Counted from the first letter of the stretch, positions 45,937 through 56,061 are shown. The stretch is DNA of 64,000 nt from Bacteroidota bacterium (GCA_029558535.1 JAKQEK010000014.1:86477-150476), one strand, 5' to 3'. Program-made: numbers and translations. Notes: a model not told the origin generated them from the sequence alone.

Positions 45937-47904
45937 ATGATAAAACAGTTGTTAATATTGTCGTTATTGGTAATAGGATTTGGCATATCAGATGTTTATG
46001 CTCAGAAAGACAGTATTGACATTTATGAACTGGACCTGTCTCAATTGTCCAAATTAAAGATCATTTCTGCAACAAAAGTAAGTCAGGAGTTGAAAGAAGT
46101 TCCTGCCACAATTTATATTATTACGGCAAAGCAAATTGAGGATGCAGGGTATTTCACTCTAGAAGAGGCATTGTCTGATCTGCCCGGATTTCAGTTCCGA
46201 AATATTCTGGGGCTTAACAGTTATGTTTTTCAGAGAGGTATTCCAAACCAAAATAACCTTACTTTGCTGTTAATTGATGGTGTAATGATAAACGAGCTCA
46301 ATTCAGGCGGATTTTATGGGGGAGGTCAATACAATTTGTCGAATATCGAAAGAATTGAAGTTATTTACGGGCCATCATCAGTTGCATATGGAACAAATGC
46401 TGTTACAGGAATTATTAATATAATTACTAAAAGTGCAAAAAATGCAAGATTTGGAATAAACACCGTCGCCGGTTCATTTAATACATTTTCTTCGGCAGTA
46501 AATTATTGTTATGTAAGTAAAAATGAAGATTTTGGCATTTCTGCTGCCGGAATGATAAAAAAGTCAGACAAAGCAGATTTGAAAGGAGAGGCTGGTGATA
46601 ATAACTGGACAGACCTTATGGAAAATTTTGAAAACGATTACACTTTTGACATTAAAGCAGAATACAAAGATTTTACATTTGGCTCCAATTACATTTATAA
46701 ACAAACTTCAAACAGCACTATAATAAAATCAATTGGAACTATCTATAAAGATTATGGAACAGAATGGAATATTCAATTTGTAAACAATTATATTAAATAC
46801 AACAAATCATTTGGCGATAAACTTAATTTCTCGTCGGTTTTGTACAATCGCAATGCAACAGTACTTGCAAACAGTATTTATTATGTAACAGACACTGCCC
46901 AGGTAGGTTATTACCGACCTAACAATCTTAGCGGTATAGAGAATATTTTAAGTTTTAAAATGAATGATATTTTCACTCTCAATGGCGGTCTTATTTTTGA
47001 ATATGAGAAGCTTTCGGAAATTAATTCTTCTTCTTTTAGTGATTCATTAACCATCAAGCCTCCTAAACCCCAAAAACCAAATATCCTTGATAATTATCTT
47101 GTTAGTATGTTCTATGAACCTCAACTAAAATTGTTTGAAAAGCTATATATTTCGGGAGGTATAAGATTTGACCAGAGCAGTGTTTATGATCAGATTGTTA
47201 CGCCAAGAGCAGGCATAATGTACAACTTAAAAAAACATACTTTCAGATTATCATACTCTGAGGCTTACAGGGCACCAAAACCATGGGATTATTCATTTGG
47301 ATTAGGAAATAGCGATTTGTTGCCTGAAGAGATGCATTCTGTCGAAGGAGCGTATTCTTTTACAACAAAATTCTTTATAGTTGATATTATTGGATATAAA
47401 AACAATCTTAAAAACGCTATTACAAAAGAATACTTGCCAACAGGTGACAGATGGACAAACAAAGGAGAAATAAATACTGACGGAGCAGAATTATTCCTGC
47501 GTTTCTGCCATAAAAAAATATCATCTTTTGTTAATTACACATACAACTACAGTTACGATGAGATTGGAATTTCCATACCTGAAATAGCAAAGCACAGTGC
47601 TAATGCAGGTATAACATATTCTTTTGATAAGCATTTTAAAATTAACCTGAGAGCCAACTATTCGGGCAAAAAAGAAAATCCGAAAGAAATAGAATCAACA
47701 AACAGCATTTTTATTGATCCTTACCTGATTTTTCATGGAAGTATTTCGATTGTTGAACTTAACGGTTTTACGGTTCAGTTTTCCATAAAAAACATACTTA
47801 ATCAAGAATACTATCATACATCAAACAGAATGCCTGACCGGTACAGGCAACCCCAAAGAACCATTTTACTGTCTGTTGGTTATAAATTTAAAAACAATAA
47901 ATGA
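45937..47904 (+). CDS. TonB-dependent receptor
   Basis: The 655-residue outer-membrane protein has a signal peptide ending VYAQ and a plug domain (about 40-165: VPATIYIITAKQIEDAGYFTL, RGIPNQNNLTLLLIDGV, IERIEVIYGPSSVAYGTNAV, ITGIINIITK-like end). A 22-stranded-type barrel ends in LLSVGYKFKNNK. There is no N-terminal CarboxypepD_reg or SusC-type extension, so it resembles siderophore/cobalamin/colicin-I-type receptors. A purine-rich AAAGGAGG lies about 30 nt before the ATG. Its stop overlaps the next gene by 4 nt (ATGA), tying it to a sensor kinase. I see no riboswitch upstream. The ligand is unknown. Confidence 0.9.
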   Translation: MIKQLLILSLLVIGFGISDVYAQKDSIDIYELDLSQLSKLKIISATKVSQELKEVPATIYIITAKQIEDAGYFTLEEALSDLPGFQFRNILGLNSYVFQRGIPNQNNLTLLLIDGVMINELNSGGFYGGGQYNLSNIERIEVIYGPSSVAYGTNAVTGIINIITKSAKNARFGINTVAGSFNTFSSAVNYCYVSKNEDFGISAAGMIKKSDKADLKGEAGDNNWTDLMENFENDYTFDIKAEYKDFTFGSNYIYKQTSNSTIIKSIGTIYKDYGTEWNIQFVNNYIKYNKSFGDKLNFSSVLYNRNATVLANSIYYVTDTAQVGYYRPNNLSGIENILSFKMNDIFTLNGGLIFEYEKLSEINSSSFSDSLTIKPPKPQKPNILDNYLVSMFYEPQLKLFEKLYISGGIRFDQSSVYDQIVTPRAGIMYNLKKHTFRLSYSEAYRAPKPWDYSFGLGNSDLLPEEMHSVEGAYSFTTKFFIVDIIGYKNNLKNAITKEYLPTGDRWTNKGEINTDGAELFLRFCHKKISSFVNYTYNYSYDEIGISIPEIAKHSANAGITYSFDKHFKINLRANYSGKKENPKEIESTNSIFIDPYLIFHGSISIVELNGFTVQFSIKNILNQEYYHTSNRMPDRYRQPQRTILLSVGYKFKNNK

Positions 47905-49727
47905 AATCTGTAAAATACATAATACTTGTTTTTATATTTCAACTAATATTTACTACATTAAACATAGCACAAAATGTTGATCGAAGCAAAGTTGTAAGTG
48001 CCTACATATACAATTTCGCAAAAAATGTTTACTGGCAAAATGAAGAACAAATAAGCGAATTTCATTTTCATATAATAGGTAATGACAAAGAGATTATTAA
48101 TGAGATGAAAACAATGTCTCAATCAAAAGTCTTAAGGAATAAATCCATTAAAATAACCAATTCAACCGGATTAAATAATACTGACGGGTTACATCTTATC
48201 TTTATTACCTATGAGAGTAGGGAGAAATTAAGCGAAATATACAATTCTGTAGAAGGTAAAAATATTCTTATTGTTACAGACAGATGCAGCAATAAAAATG
48301 ATATAATGATTAACTTCATTGAATCAGAGGATGGATCACTGAAATTTGAAATAAACAAATCAAATATAATCGGACAAAATATAATGATAATGCCTGATAT
48401 AATATTGCTTGGTGGTACTGAGATAGATGTTACTACCTTATATTATGAAGGTCAACAAAGCTTACATAGTCTGCAACAACAAATTGAAAACCTTGAACAA
48501 AGTAATGAGCAACTATACAAAATTCAAAATGAAGTACAGAAAAAATTAGATATTTACCAGGACAGTTTAAAAAACCTAGTAGAAAAAATCTCCCATCAGC
48601 AATCAGTTCTTGATAAGCAATTAGCACTTTTAAAACAAAGAGAAAACAAAATCGAGCATCTAAACAAGGAAATACAGAAGAATCAAGATCAATTTGAAGT
48701 TTTAAGTAATAAAATTGAAATTCAGGATTCTGAAATAATAAAGAGACAGAAGATACTAAAAAATCAGCAACAAGAGATAGATTTTAAGAAAATCCAAATT
48801 GAAGACCAATACCTTACGCTCAAAAATCAGGACATCACCATTAACCGACAGCGGAATCTGTTATATATGTTGATTGTAATTGTAATATTGGTAATTGCAT
48901 TAATATTTGCAATATATAAAAGTTATCGTAACAAACAAAAAATGAATCGGGAGCTTGAAATCAAAGTACAAGAAAGAACAAACGAATTAAGAATTCTAAA
49001 TGCTGAACTCGAAGAACGTGTTGCGCAGCGAACAGCTCAATTGGTAGCAATAAATAAAGAATTGGAATCTTTTAGCTATTCTATATCACATGACTTACGT
49101 GCACCTTTAAGAGCTATTTACGGATTTTCACAAATTTTGTCAACACGTCACAAAGAATCATTAAACACCGAAGGGAAGCAATATATTGATTATGTGGTTG
49201 CTGCAAGTGTTAGAATGGAACAACTAATAAATGATTTGTTGAATTTTTCAAGATTGGGGAGAAAATCAATAGAATTGCATCCTGTTGATTTAAATGAGAT
49301 TTTATACGAAATGCAGATGGAGTTTAAACAACAGGTAGAAGATATCAAAGCTGAGTTATATATTGCAAAAAATTTACCTGTGATTAATGGCGACAAATCG
49401 CTTTGCAGACAAATATTCTTAAACCTGATTGGAAATGCTATCACATACAGGCGACCAGAGATACAATTGGTAATAAAAATAACTTACGAGGAAACAAATA
49501 AGCATCACATAATAAAGGTTTCAGATAATGGAATCGGCATAAAGAAAGAATACTGGGAGAAAATATTCAACATTTTTCAGCGTTTACATAGCGAAGAAGA
49601 ATATCCCGGGACTGGTATTGGTTTAGCAACAGTAAAAAAATCAATAGGATTATTAAACGGAGAAATAGATATAGAATCAATTTTCGGAGAAGGAAGCACC
49701 TTTATTATAAAATTTAATAATAAATAA
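47901..49727 (+). CDS. YfiR-domain sensor histidine kinase
   Basis: The 608-residue protein has a signal peptide (1-24). A periplasmic YfiR/DUF4154 domain follows (about 28-185: VVSAYIYNFAKNVYW, then ILIVTDRCS and MPDIILLGG), then a long coiled coil (about 188-315) and one membrane segment (about 320-342, LLYMLIVIVILVIALIF). The cytoplasmic kinase has HisKA with His397 (SYSISHDLRAPLRAIYGF) and an HATPase domain (DNGIGIKKEYWEKIF, GTGIGLATVKK). In YfiBNR systems YfiR is a separate periplasmic regulator of a cyclase; here it is fused to a kinase. Coupling to the receptor gene suggests the kinase reads transport or envelope state. Domain calls are strong; the signal is inferred. Confidence 0.88.
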   Translation: MKSVKYIILVFIFQLIFTTLNIAQNVDRSKVVSAYIYNFAKNVYWQNEEQISEFHFHIIGNDKEIINEMKTMSQSKVLRNKSIKITNSTGLNNTDGLHLIFITYESREKLSEIYNSVEGKNILIVTDRCSNKNDIMINFIESEDGSLKFEINKSNIIGQNIMIMPDIILLGGTEIDVTTLYYEGQQSLHSLQQQIENLEQSNEQLYKIQNEVQKKLDIYQDSLKNLVEKISHQQSVLDKQLALLKQRENKIEHLNKEIQKNQDQFEVLSNKIEIQDSEIIKRQKILKNQQQEIDFKKIQIEDQYLTLKNQDITINRQRNLLYMLIVIVILVIALIFAIYKSYRNKQKMNRELEIKVQERTNELRILNAELEERVAQRTAQLVAINKELESFSYSISHDLRAPLRAIYGFSQILSTRHKESLNTEGKQYIDYVVAASVRMEQLINDLLNFSRLGRKSIELHPVDLNEILYEMQMEFKQQVEDIKAELYIAKNLPVINGDKSLCRQIFLNLIGNAITYRRPEIQLVIKITYEETNKHHIIKVSDNGIGIKKEYWEKIFNIFQRLHSEEEYPGTGIGLATVKKSIGLLNGEIDIESIFGEGSTFIIKFNNK

Positions 49728-49730
49728 TAT

Positions 49731-50174
49731 ATGGAAACCATTGCTCAAATTTTGTTGGTAGAAGATAATCAAATGGATGTCATTCTTACCTTGGATGCAT
49801 TTCGAGAAGCAAAACTTCAAAATAAAATTAATGTAGCACGAAATGGACAAGAAGCCCTGGATTATTTATTTGGTGAAGGAAAATACGCCAATCGTGATGA
49901 GTTTCCCATACCGACATTAATATTGCTGGATCTAAAAATGCCGGGTATTGATGGATTCGAAGTATTGAGCCGTATAAAATCAACGGAGGGACTTAAAAGA
50001 ATACCTGTTGTGATATTAACATCCTCAAAAGATGAAGGCGACAGAGCTTTAAGTTATGACATTGGAGCGAATAGTTATCTGATTAAACCTGTATCTTTTG
50101 AAGGTTTTATTGATGTAGTTAGAAAAATTGATGATTACTGGTTTAGTTTGAATATAAATGCTCCAGAGAAGTAA
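49731..50174 (+). CDS. Rcp1-like single-domain response regulator
   Basis: The 147-residue protein is a stand-alone receiver. Acid pocket residues lie at the start (LLVEDNQMD), the phospho-acceptor is Asp67 (LLDLKMPGIDGF), and the conserved Thr/Ser and Lys are in ILTSSKDEGD and NSYLIKPVSF. The extra loop between strands (GEGKYANRDEFPIPT) is typical of the Rcp1/phytochrome-partner subgroup, which is usually paired with kinases of the 'SYSISHDLRAPL' type such as the one 3 nt upstream. It has no output domain, so it probably relays phosphate, perhaps to the next hybrid kinase. Confidence 0.92.
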   Translation: METIAQILLVEDNQMDVILTLDAFREAKLQNKINVARNGQEALDYLFGEGKYANRDEFPIPTLILLDLKMPGIDGFEVLSRIKSTEGLKRIPVVILTSSKDEGDRALSYDIGANSYLIKPVSFEGFIDVVRKIDDYWFSLNINAPEK

Positions 50175-50215
50175 ATTATTAGTGATAAACTTTAACGAAA
50201 GAAAAAAAACATACC

Positions 50216-52153
50216 ATGAAAAAAACGATAAATATTTTACACATTGACGATAGTTTTCTTGACCGTAGTCTGGTTAAAGATGTTTTGCATCAGGAATCGT
50301 CTGAATTTGTATTATTTGAAGCTGACACAAGAGAAAAATTCGAATCGCTGATATCGGAACAAGAATTTGACGTAGTTTTGAGTGATTTCAATATTCTTGG
50401 CTTCGATGGTTTACAGGTTTTAGAAATTGTTAGAAAAATTAATCCGGAATTACCGGTGATAATTGTTACCGGTACAGGCTCAGAAGAAGTTGCTATTAAA
50501 GCAATGAAAATGGGTGCTGCTGATTATGTTATTAAATCGGTGAAACACATTAGAAGCTTGCCCCATGTAATAAAAAGTGTATTAGAACACAAACAAAAAG
50601 AAATAGAACTAAATAGAACGCAAAATGCTCTTTTAAAAAGCGAAGCCCTGTTCCGTACAGCTTTTGAAAATGCAACTATTGGCGTTTGTATGGTTGATGT
50701 TAATGGAAATTTCATTAGTGTAAATGAAACACTATGTAAAATTACAGGTTATTCCAAATCAGAACTTGAGAAGTCTAGCTTCATGTCAATAACTCACCCA
50801 AGTGATATTGATAAATCAAAGTATTTTCTGAACGAAATTTTAAAAGGTAATATCAATAATACAAATTTTGAAAAAAGATATGTACATAAAAGCGGAAATA
50901 TTATATGGGCAATTATCTCAACCAGTTTAGTCAAAAATTCTACAAATAATACTGAATATTTCTTTACATTTATTCAGGATATTTCTGAAAAAAAGAAATT
51001 TGAAGAAGAATTAATAAAGGCCAAAGAAAAGGCTGAAGAAGCTGATCGTCTTAAGACTGCATTTCTAAATAATATTTCACATGAGATTAGAACTCCGATG
51101 AATGCTATAATTGGATTCTCCGAGTTATTGAATGAACCTGATCTTGACAAAGATAAGCACAAAGAATATACAAATACAATAATGCAGAGTAGTGAGCATT
51201 TATTATCAATTATTTCTGACATTATAAGTATAGCAACAATCGAAGCCGGACAAGAAAAAATCCATCAGTGTGAGTATAATCTCAACGAAATGCTGGATTT
51301 GATGTACGATCAATTTAAAATTAAAGCTGATGAAAAAAATCTGGAATTCAAAATTGCAAAAACATTATCTGACAGAGAAGCTACTATATCAACTGATAAA
51401 ACCAAGTTAATTCAAATCATTTCAAATTTGATAAATAATTCTTTAAAATTTACAGATATTGGATTTATTGAAGTCAGCTATGTACTAGAAGACACCCAAT
51501 TAGTTTTCACGGTAAAAGACAGTGGAATAGGTATACCTAAAAATATGCATGATGAAGTATTCAAACGATTCCGACAAATAGAATATTCTTCAGATCGTCA
51601 ACATGGAGGTTCGGGTTTAGGTTTAGCTATTTCAAGGGCTTACATCGAACTTTTAGGAGGTAAAATTTGGCTAAATTCAGAACCGAATGTGGGAACATCA
51701 TTCTTTTTCACCATTCCATACAAAGTTAAACCCCAGCCAAAGCTTACCACTTCTTCAAAAAAATCTGAAGACCCTATGGATATCAATAAGAACATTAAAA
51801 ATATACTTATTGCAGAAGATGATGATTCAAATTTCCTATTAATAAAAACATTTCTTAGTGATAATAATATAAATATAATCAGAGTTAAAACAGGTGTAGA
51901 GGCCGTAGAAATTTGCAAAAACAAAACTGATATAGATTTGATTCTTATGGATATCAAAATGCCTAAAGAAAATGGCTTGGAAGCAATAAAAAAAATCAGA
52001 AAGTTCAACACACAAATTCCAATAATTATAGAAAGTGCTTACTATGATGATTCAAATAGAGAAGAAGCATTTGCGGCAGGTTGCAACGATTTTATTACAA
52101 AACCCATTAAAAAACATAACCTTATTGCGGTGATTAATAAATTGTTCGATTAA
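50216..52153 (+). CDS. Hybrid kinase: receiver-PAS-HisKA-HATPase-receiver
   Basis: The 645-residue cytoplasmic protein has an N-terminal receiver (about 1-125, Asp57 in VLSDFNILGFDG), a PAS domain (about 145-255), HisKA with His289 (FLNNISHEIRTPMNA), an HATPase domain (DSGIGIPKNM, GSGLGLAISRAY), a charged linker, and a C-terminal receiver (about 525-645, Asp579 in LILMDIKMPKENG). No DNA-binding output is present. It lies 41 nt after the Rcp1-like gene and completes the four-gene receptor/kinase/regulator/hybrid set. It may accept or remove phosphate from the same chain. Confidence 0.92.
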   Translation: MKKTINILHIDDSFLDRSLVKDVLHQESSEFVLFEADTREKFESLISEQEFDVVLSDFNILGFDGLQVLEIVRKINPELPVIIVTGTGSEEVAIKAMKMGAADYVIKSVKHIRSLPHVIKSVLEHKQKEIELNRTQNALLKSEALFRTAFENATIGVCMVDVNGNFISVNETLCKITGYSKSELEKSSFMSITHPSDIDKSKYFLNEILKGNINNTNFEKRYVHKSGNIIWAIISTSLVKNSTNNTEYFFTFIQDISEKKKFEEELIKAKEKAEEADRLKTAFLNNISHEIRTPMNAIIGFSELLNEPDLDKDKHKEYTNTIMQSSEHLLSIISDIISIATIEAGQEKIHQCEYNLNEMLDLMYDQFKIKADEKNLEFKIAKTLSDREATISTDKTKLIQIISNLINNSLKFTDIGFIEVSYVLEDTQLVFTVKDSGIGIPKNMHDEVFKRFRQIEYSSDRQHGGSGLGLAISRAYIELLGGKIWLNSEPNVGTSFFFTIPYKVKPQPKLTTSSKKSEDPMDINKNIKNILIAEDDDSNFLLIKTFLSDNNINIIRVKTGVEAVEICKNKTDIDLILMDIKMPKENGLEAIKKIRKFNTQIPIIIESAYYDDSNREEAFAAGCNDFITKPIKKHNLIAVINKLFD

Positions 52154-52199
52154 GGATATTCAATTTCTTTTGCTATCTTTAAAGCCAAATAATACTAAT

Positions 52200-52985
52200 A
52201 TGCAAAAAGCTATTTTATTAATTTGCTTACAGTTGATAGTTATAGTAAGTATTTCACAGACTATTAAACGCATATCCTCATACGATAATAATTATAATAA
52301 CAATAGTGGTATTTTTGGCATTACAGATCATGGTGTTTATGAATACAGTTGGTATTATCAGCAGTGGTTACAATTGCCCGACAACGGATTAACTTTTCAC
52401 GACGAACAAGCTCAACTTGATGAAATATCAGCCTTTGATGCCAATTCATTAAATCCAAGTGGTGTGTATGTTATTTCAGATACAGCCGTTTTCGTCTATA
52501 ATTATTATGCAGAACTGTGGTATCCACTTTATAATACCGGACTTTGTAGAATAGATGGTAAAGTACAATTATCCGATTTAAGTGCTCATTTTGATATTGA
52601 CGATGATTACAAACGAATTTATGTAAAAAGTTGTGATCATATATATTATTACAATTGGTATCTGCAAAATTGGTCACAATTACCAAATACAGGCTTGAAT
52701 GAAAAACAAATATTTAATTCACCTGAAATAGATTTCTCAGTTTTTCCTAATCCTATTATAAGTAATTCATCTCTAAACTTTACCCTACCTGACAATTATT
52801 GTGGTGAATTAAGAATTGCTATTTTCAACGATAAAGGGGTGTTTATCAAAGAAATAATCAATAATTATTACGGAGGAGGCTTTTATCAAATTGATATTTG
52901 TGAACATAACCTGACTTCTGGTATATATTTCTATCAAATATCAGGATTAGGATTTACTCAAGCAAAAAAAATCATTAAACTTTAA
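52200..52985 (+). CDS. T9SS-exported Tyr/Trp-rich protein
   Basis: The 261-residue product has a leader ending VSISQ and three similar units with paired aromatic motifs (YEYSWYYQQWLQLPDNGL, YNYYAELWYPLYNTGL, YYYNWYLQNWSQLPNTGL). A sorting domain follows (VFPNPIISNSSLNFT). The three ~45-residue units look like small propeller blades or a carbohydrate-binding repeat. The start at 52200 is preferred because the leader begins there. It is followed 9 nt later by the ChaN-like gene. The function is unknown. Confidence 0.65.
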   Translation: MQKAILLICLQLIVIVSISQTIKRISSYDNNYNNNSGIFGITDHGVYEYSWYYQQWLQLPDNGLTFHDEQAQLDEISAFDANSLNPSGVYVISDTAVFVYNYYAELWYPLYNTGLCRIDGKVQLSDLSAHFDIDDDYKRIYVKSCDHIYYYNWYLQNWSQLPNTGLNEKQIFNSPEIDFSVFPNPIISNSSLNFTLPDNYCGELRIAIFNDKGVFIKEIINNYYGGGFYQIDICEHNLTSGIYFYQISGLGFTQAKKIIKL

Positions 52986-52994
52986 ATTATCAAT

Positions 52995-53852
52995 ATGAAC
53001 AAATTGCTAATTGCTATTATAAGTTTTTTACTTATTTCAAACTTAGTATTCAGTCAAGAAATCGAGGCATACTCTGTATTTAATTCTAAAGGAAAGCTCG
53101 TAAGTACAAAAACAATGTTAAAAGATCTCGAAAATGCTGATATAATCTTATTTGGAGAGTTTCACAATAATCCAATATCGCATTGGTTTGAATACGAAAT
53201 AAGTTATTACTTAAGTACTAAACACAAAATAATTTTAGGTGCTGAAATGTTTGAATCTGATAATCAGTATGATTTAACAAGATATATTAGAGGAGAAATT
53301 GACAAACCTGCATTTGACAGCCTTGTAAGATTATGGCCTAATTACGAAACAGACTACTCACAGTTGGTGTTGCTTGCAAAAAAGATCGGTTCTGAATTTA
53401 TTGCAACAAATATACCCCGTAAATATGCTAAAATGGTTCATCAAAATGGGTTTGAAGCACTTGACAGCTTACCTGATGAAGAAAAACGATGGATTGCTTC
53501 CTTACCTATTGCTTATGACCCAGAATTAGGTTGTTATAAAAAAATGACAGGTATGATGATGGGACACTCCTCTCCCAACCTACCTAAAGCTCAAGCAATC
53601 AAAGATGCAACGATGGCATATTTCATTTTAAAAAATTATCAGGAAGGACATATTTTCATACATTTCAACGGAGCATTTCATTCCGACAATTATGAAGGGA
53701 TTTTATGGTACCTGAAAAAGCAAAAACCTAAACTTAGATATATTACAATCAGTACTGTTAGCCAAAATTACGTCAACAAGCTATACGATGATAATAAAGG
53801 AATTGCTGATTATATAATATGCGTTGATAATAATATGACAACAAGTTATTAG
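52995..53852 (+). CDS. ChaN-like (DUF399) haem-binding-type protein
   Basis: The 285-residue product has a leader ending VFSQ and the ChaN/EreA-like fold signature: DIILFGEFHNNPISHWFEYEI (given as DIILFGEFHNN and HWFEYEI), LGAEMFESDNQ, and the late FIHFNGAFHSDNYEGIL. ChaN proteins bind paired haems through conserved His and Tyr residues at the cell surface and are linked to iron uptake in some bacteria. Only part of that ligand set can be judged here, so haem binding is tentative. It is convergent with the PAP2 gene, with stop codons 1 nt apart. Confidence 0.75.
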   Translation: MNKLLIAIISFLLISNLVFSQEIEAYSVFNSKGKLVSTKTMLKDLENADIILFGEFHNNPISHWFEYEISYYLSTKHKIILGAEMFESDNQYDLTRYIRGEIDKPAFDSLVRLWPNYETDYSQLVLLAKKIGSEFIATNIPRKYAKMVHQNGFEALDSLPDEEKRWIASLPIAYDPELGCYKKMTGMMMGHSSPNLPKAQAIKDATMAYFILKNYQEGHIFIHFNGAFHSDNYEGILWYLKKQKPKLRYITISTVSQNYVNKLYDDNKGIADYIICVDNNMTTSY

Positions 53853-53853
53853 A

Positions 53854-54420
53854 TTATTGCACAAGACTTATCTTTTTGTTCAACATCCTCTTACAGACAT
53901 AATATAACAGATACGCTATTGCAGAGCCATATATAATTCCGACAATAATGTCAGACGGATAATGCACTCCTAAATAAATTCTTGAATAAGACACAAGACT
54001 CGCCCATATAATTACAATTATCGTGTAGAACTTTTTGCGAATAAAAAGCAAAGACAGAAATGCCAGTCCAAAACTGTTTGCAGCATGACCTGAAAAGAAA
54101 CCGTATTGTCCGCCACGATATGCATTTACTGTATGTACCTGTTCAGATATTTCAGTATTATGTGTTGGTCTGTTGCGTTTAATTGTTTTTTTTAACAAAT
54201 TGGATCCTTGATCGGTAAAAGCAAAACAAACAATTACAAAAAGCATTGGTATCCAAAACTTCTTTTTAAAGACTTTTACAGCCATGTAAATAAAAAGAAC
54301 AATAATAGGAATCCATATCCAAAACGATGACAAAAAGAACATCATCTGATCTATCCAAGACGAGTTTAATCCGTTTAAGAATAAAAATATAATTCTATCA
54401 ATATTTTCTATAAAATCCAT
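53854..54420 (-). CDS. PAP2-family membrane phosphatase
   Basis: The 188-residue protein has about five membrane helices and the PAP2 phosphatase motifs: KKTIKRNRPTH, FFSGHAANSF with the catalytic His of motif 2, and SRIYLGVHYPSDIIVG (motif 3). Members remove phosphate from lipids such as undecaprenyl diphosphate, phosphatidate or phosphatidylglycerol phosphate. Its ATG shares one nucleotide with the obg stop (TGATG), so translation is coupled. A start 21 nt earlier is less likely. Undecaprenyl-diphosphate recycling is plausible but not shown. Confidence 0.85.
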   Translation of the reverse strand: MDFIENIDRIIFLFLNGLNSSWIDQMMFFLSSFWIWIPIIVLFIYMAVKVFKKKFWIPMLFVIVCFAFTDQGSNLLKKTIKRNRPTHNTEISEQVHTVNAYRGGQYGFFSGHAANSFGLAFLSLLFIRKKFYTIIVIIWASLVSYSRIYLGVHYPSDIIVGIIYGSAIAYLLYYVCKRMLNKKISLVQ

Positions 54421-55412
54421 CACTGATTTAGTTTCCGCCAAATTAAATCTTTAAGTTTATCAATATTTTTATTTGTCACAGACGAGATAAAAACTGTTTC
54501 TATCCCTTTAGGCAAATCAGCCATTATAAGATATTTTAATTCATCATCAATCAGGTCTAATTTAGTAATTGCAAGTATTCTTTGCTTATCAACAAGTTCA
54601 GGATTATACAATTTCAATTCATTTAACAGTATTTCAAATTCTTTTTTTATATCCTTCGAGTCTGCAGGAATCATAAATAACAATATTGAATTTCGTTCGA
54701 TATGCCTAAGGAACCTGTGTCCTAAACCTTTACCTGCTGCAGCGCCTTCGATAATTCCCGGAATATCTGCCATTACAAATGACCTATCTTCTCTATAGGA
54801 AACAATTCCCAGGTTTGGGACTAAAGTCGTAAATGGATAATCAGCTATTTCGGGCTTTGCTGCTGAGACTACAGACAATAAAGTTGATTTACCGGCATTT
54901 GGAAATCCAACTAAACCCACATCGGCCAGAATTTTCAATTCCAATATCAATGTTGCCTCTATCCCCTGAATTCCGGGTTGTGCATATCTAGGAGCTCTGT
55001 TTGTTGAAGACTTGAATTCAGCATTTCCCAGTCCTCCCATTCCACCTTCAAAAATTATAATTTCCTGATTATTTTGAGTTACTTCACATATAAACTCACC
55101 TGTTTCAGCATTCTTTGCAATTGTGCCCAAAGGTACCTCAATATAAACGTCTTTACCATTTGATCCCGTTTTTAAAGCACTACTTCCATTTTCGCCATCT
55201 TCGGCAAAGACGTGTCTTTTATATTTGAGATGTAATAAAGTCCATTGATTAGTTGTAGCTTTTAGAATTATATGACCTCCTCTGCCACCGTTTCCCCCAT
55301 CAGGGCCACCTCTTTCGACAAATTTTTCACGATGAAAATGAGATGCTCCGGCTCCACCCGATCCTGAACGACAATATATTTTTACGTAATCAATAAAATT
55401 AGATGTTGCCAT
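54420..55412 (-). CDS. obg: Obg-family GTPase (CgtA)
   Basis: The 330-residue ribosome-associated GTPase acts in large-subunit assembly and stress control. The glycine-rich OBG domain (about 1-157) shows [15 protein letters not shown] and [14 protein letters not shown]. The G domain has G1 GFPNAGKST (169-177), the switch region with TTLVP, G3 [20 protein letters not shown] and G4 ITKLD. It lacks the C-terminal OCT domain of some homologues. It overlaps the upstream adk gene by 14 nt and is translationally coupled to the PAP2 gene downstream. Confidence 0.95.
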   Translation of the reverse strand: MATSNFIDYVKIYCRSGSGGAGASHFHREKFVERGGPDGGNGGRGGHIILKATTNQWTLLHLKYKRHVFAEDGENGSSALKTGSNGKDVYIEVPLGTIAKNAETGEFICEVTQNNQEIIIFEGGMGGLGNAEFKSSTNRAPRYAQPGIQGIEATLILELKILADVGLVGFPNAGKSTLLSVVSAAKPEIADYPFTTLVPNLGIVSYREDRSFVMADIPGIIEGAAAGKGLGHRFLRHIERNSILLFMIPADSKDIKKEFEILLNELKLYNPELVDKQRILAITKLDLIDDELKYLIMADLPKGIETVFISSVTNKNIDKLKDLIWRKLNQ

Positions 55413-55995
55413 ATTCAAATTTTAATTTATCTTCCAAAATTGACACTACCTCAGTAAAGACTTCATCAATCGGCATATTTCCATTAGCTCTATCATAAAC
55501 TCCGTTTAATATAAACAATTCGTTAATCGAAACTGATAAGTCATTATATAATGTAAATCTGTGCTTAATAATATTTATATCAGAATCATCCGACCTTTCC
55601 GAAACCTTACTTCTTTTCTGAAGTCTTCTGACTAATTCGGATTCAGGAACTTCTAATTCTATAAAACTGTCAACTTCAGAATCAAAATCAGCTAAAATCT
55701 TATAAAATTCATTGCATTGAGCTAAAGTTCGTGGAAAACCGTCAAAAACAAAACCTTTCGAATCGGAATTAGCTAAAATTACATTAAGAACCATTTCACA
55801 TGCCAACTCATCAGGAATAAAATTCCCATCAGATATAAGTTCTTTAGCTAATCTACCAAGCGGAGTATCTGCACTTATTTCATTCCTTAATAAAATCCCT
55901 GTAGAAACATGGTAAAGCCCAAGTTCTTTCACCAGCTTCTCGGCCTGAGTAGTTTTTCCACTTCCGGGAGCACCAGATATAACAACAACAATCAT
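55399..55995 (-). CDS. adk: Adenylate kinase
   Basis: The 198-residue enzyme interconverts ATP + AMP and 2 ADP in the cytoplasm. It has the P-loop GAPGSGKTT at the start, the AMP-site motif [12 protein letters not shown], and DGFPRTLAQ. The LID is short and lacks the four-Cys zinc site. The gene has the strongest promoter-start geometry in its neighbourhood and heads the adk-obg-PAP2 operon, overlapping obg by 14 nt. Confidence 0.93.
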   Translation of the reverse strand: MIVVVISGAPGSGKTTQAEKLVKELGLYHVSTGILLRNEISADTPLGRLAKELISDGNFIPDELACEMVLNVILANSDSKGFVFDGFPRTLAQCNEFYKILADFDSEVDSFIELEVPESELVRRLQKRSKVSERSDDSDINIIKHRFTLYNDLSVSINELFILNGVYDRANGNMPIDEVFTEVVSILEDKLKFEYGNI

Positions 55996-56011
55996 TAAGT
56001 AAATATTTTTT

Positions 56012-56041
56012 CAAAAATACAAATTAAAGCCGAATGCACAA
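56012..56041 (-). promoter_or_regulatory. Promoter of the adk-obg-PAP2 operon
   Basis: Minus-strand -33 TTG (56039-56041), 19-nt spacer and -7 TATTTTTG (56012-56019), with a leader of about 11 nt. Both elements are at consensus spacing. Confidence 0.65.
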
Positions 56042-56061
56042 GTGCCGATAGTATAAAACAA

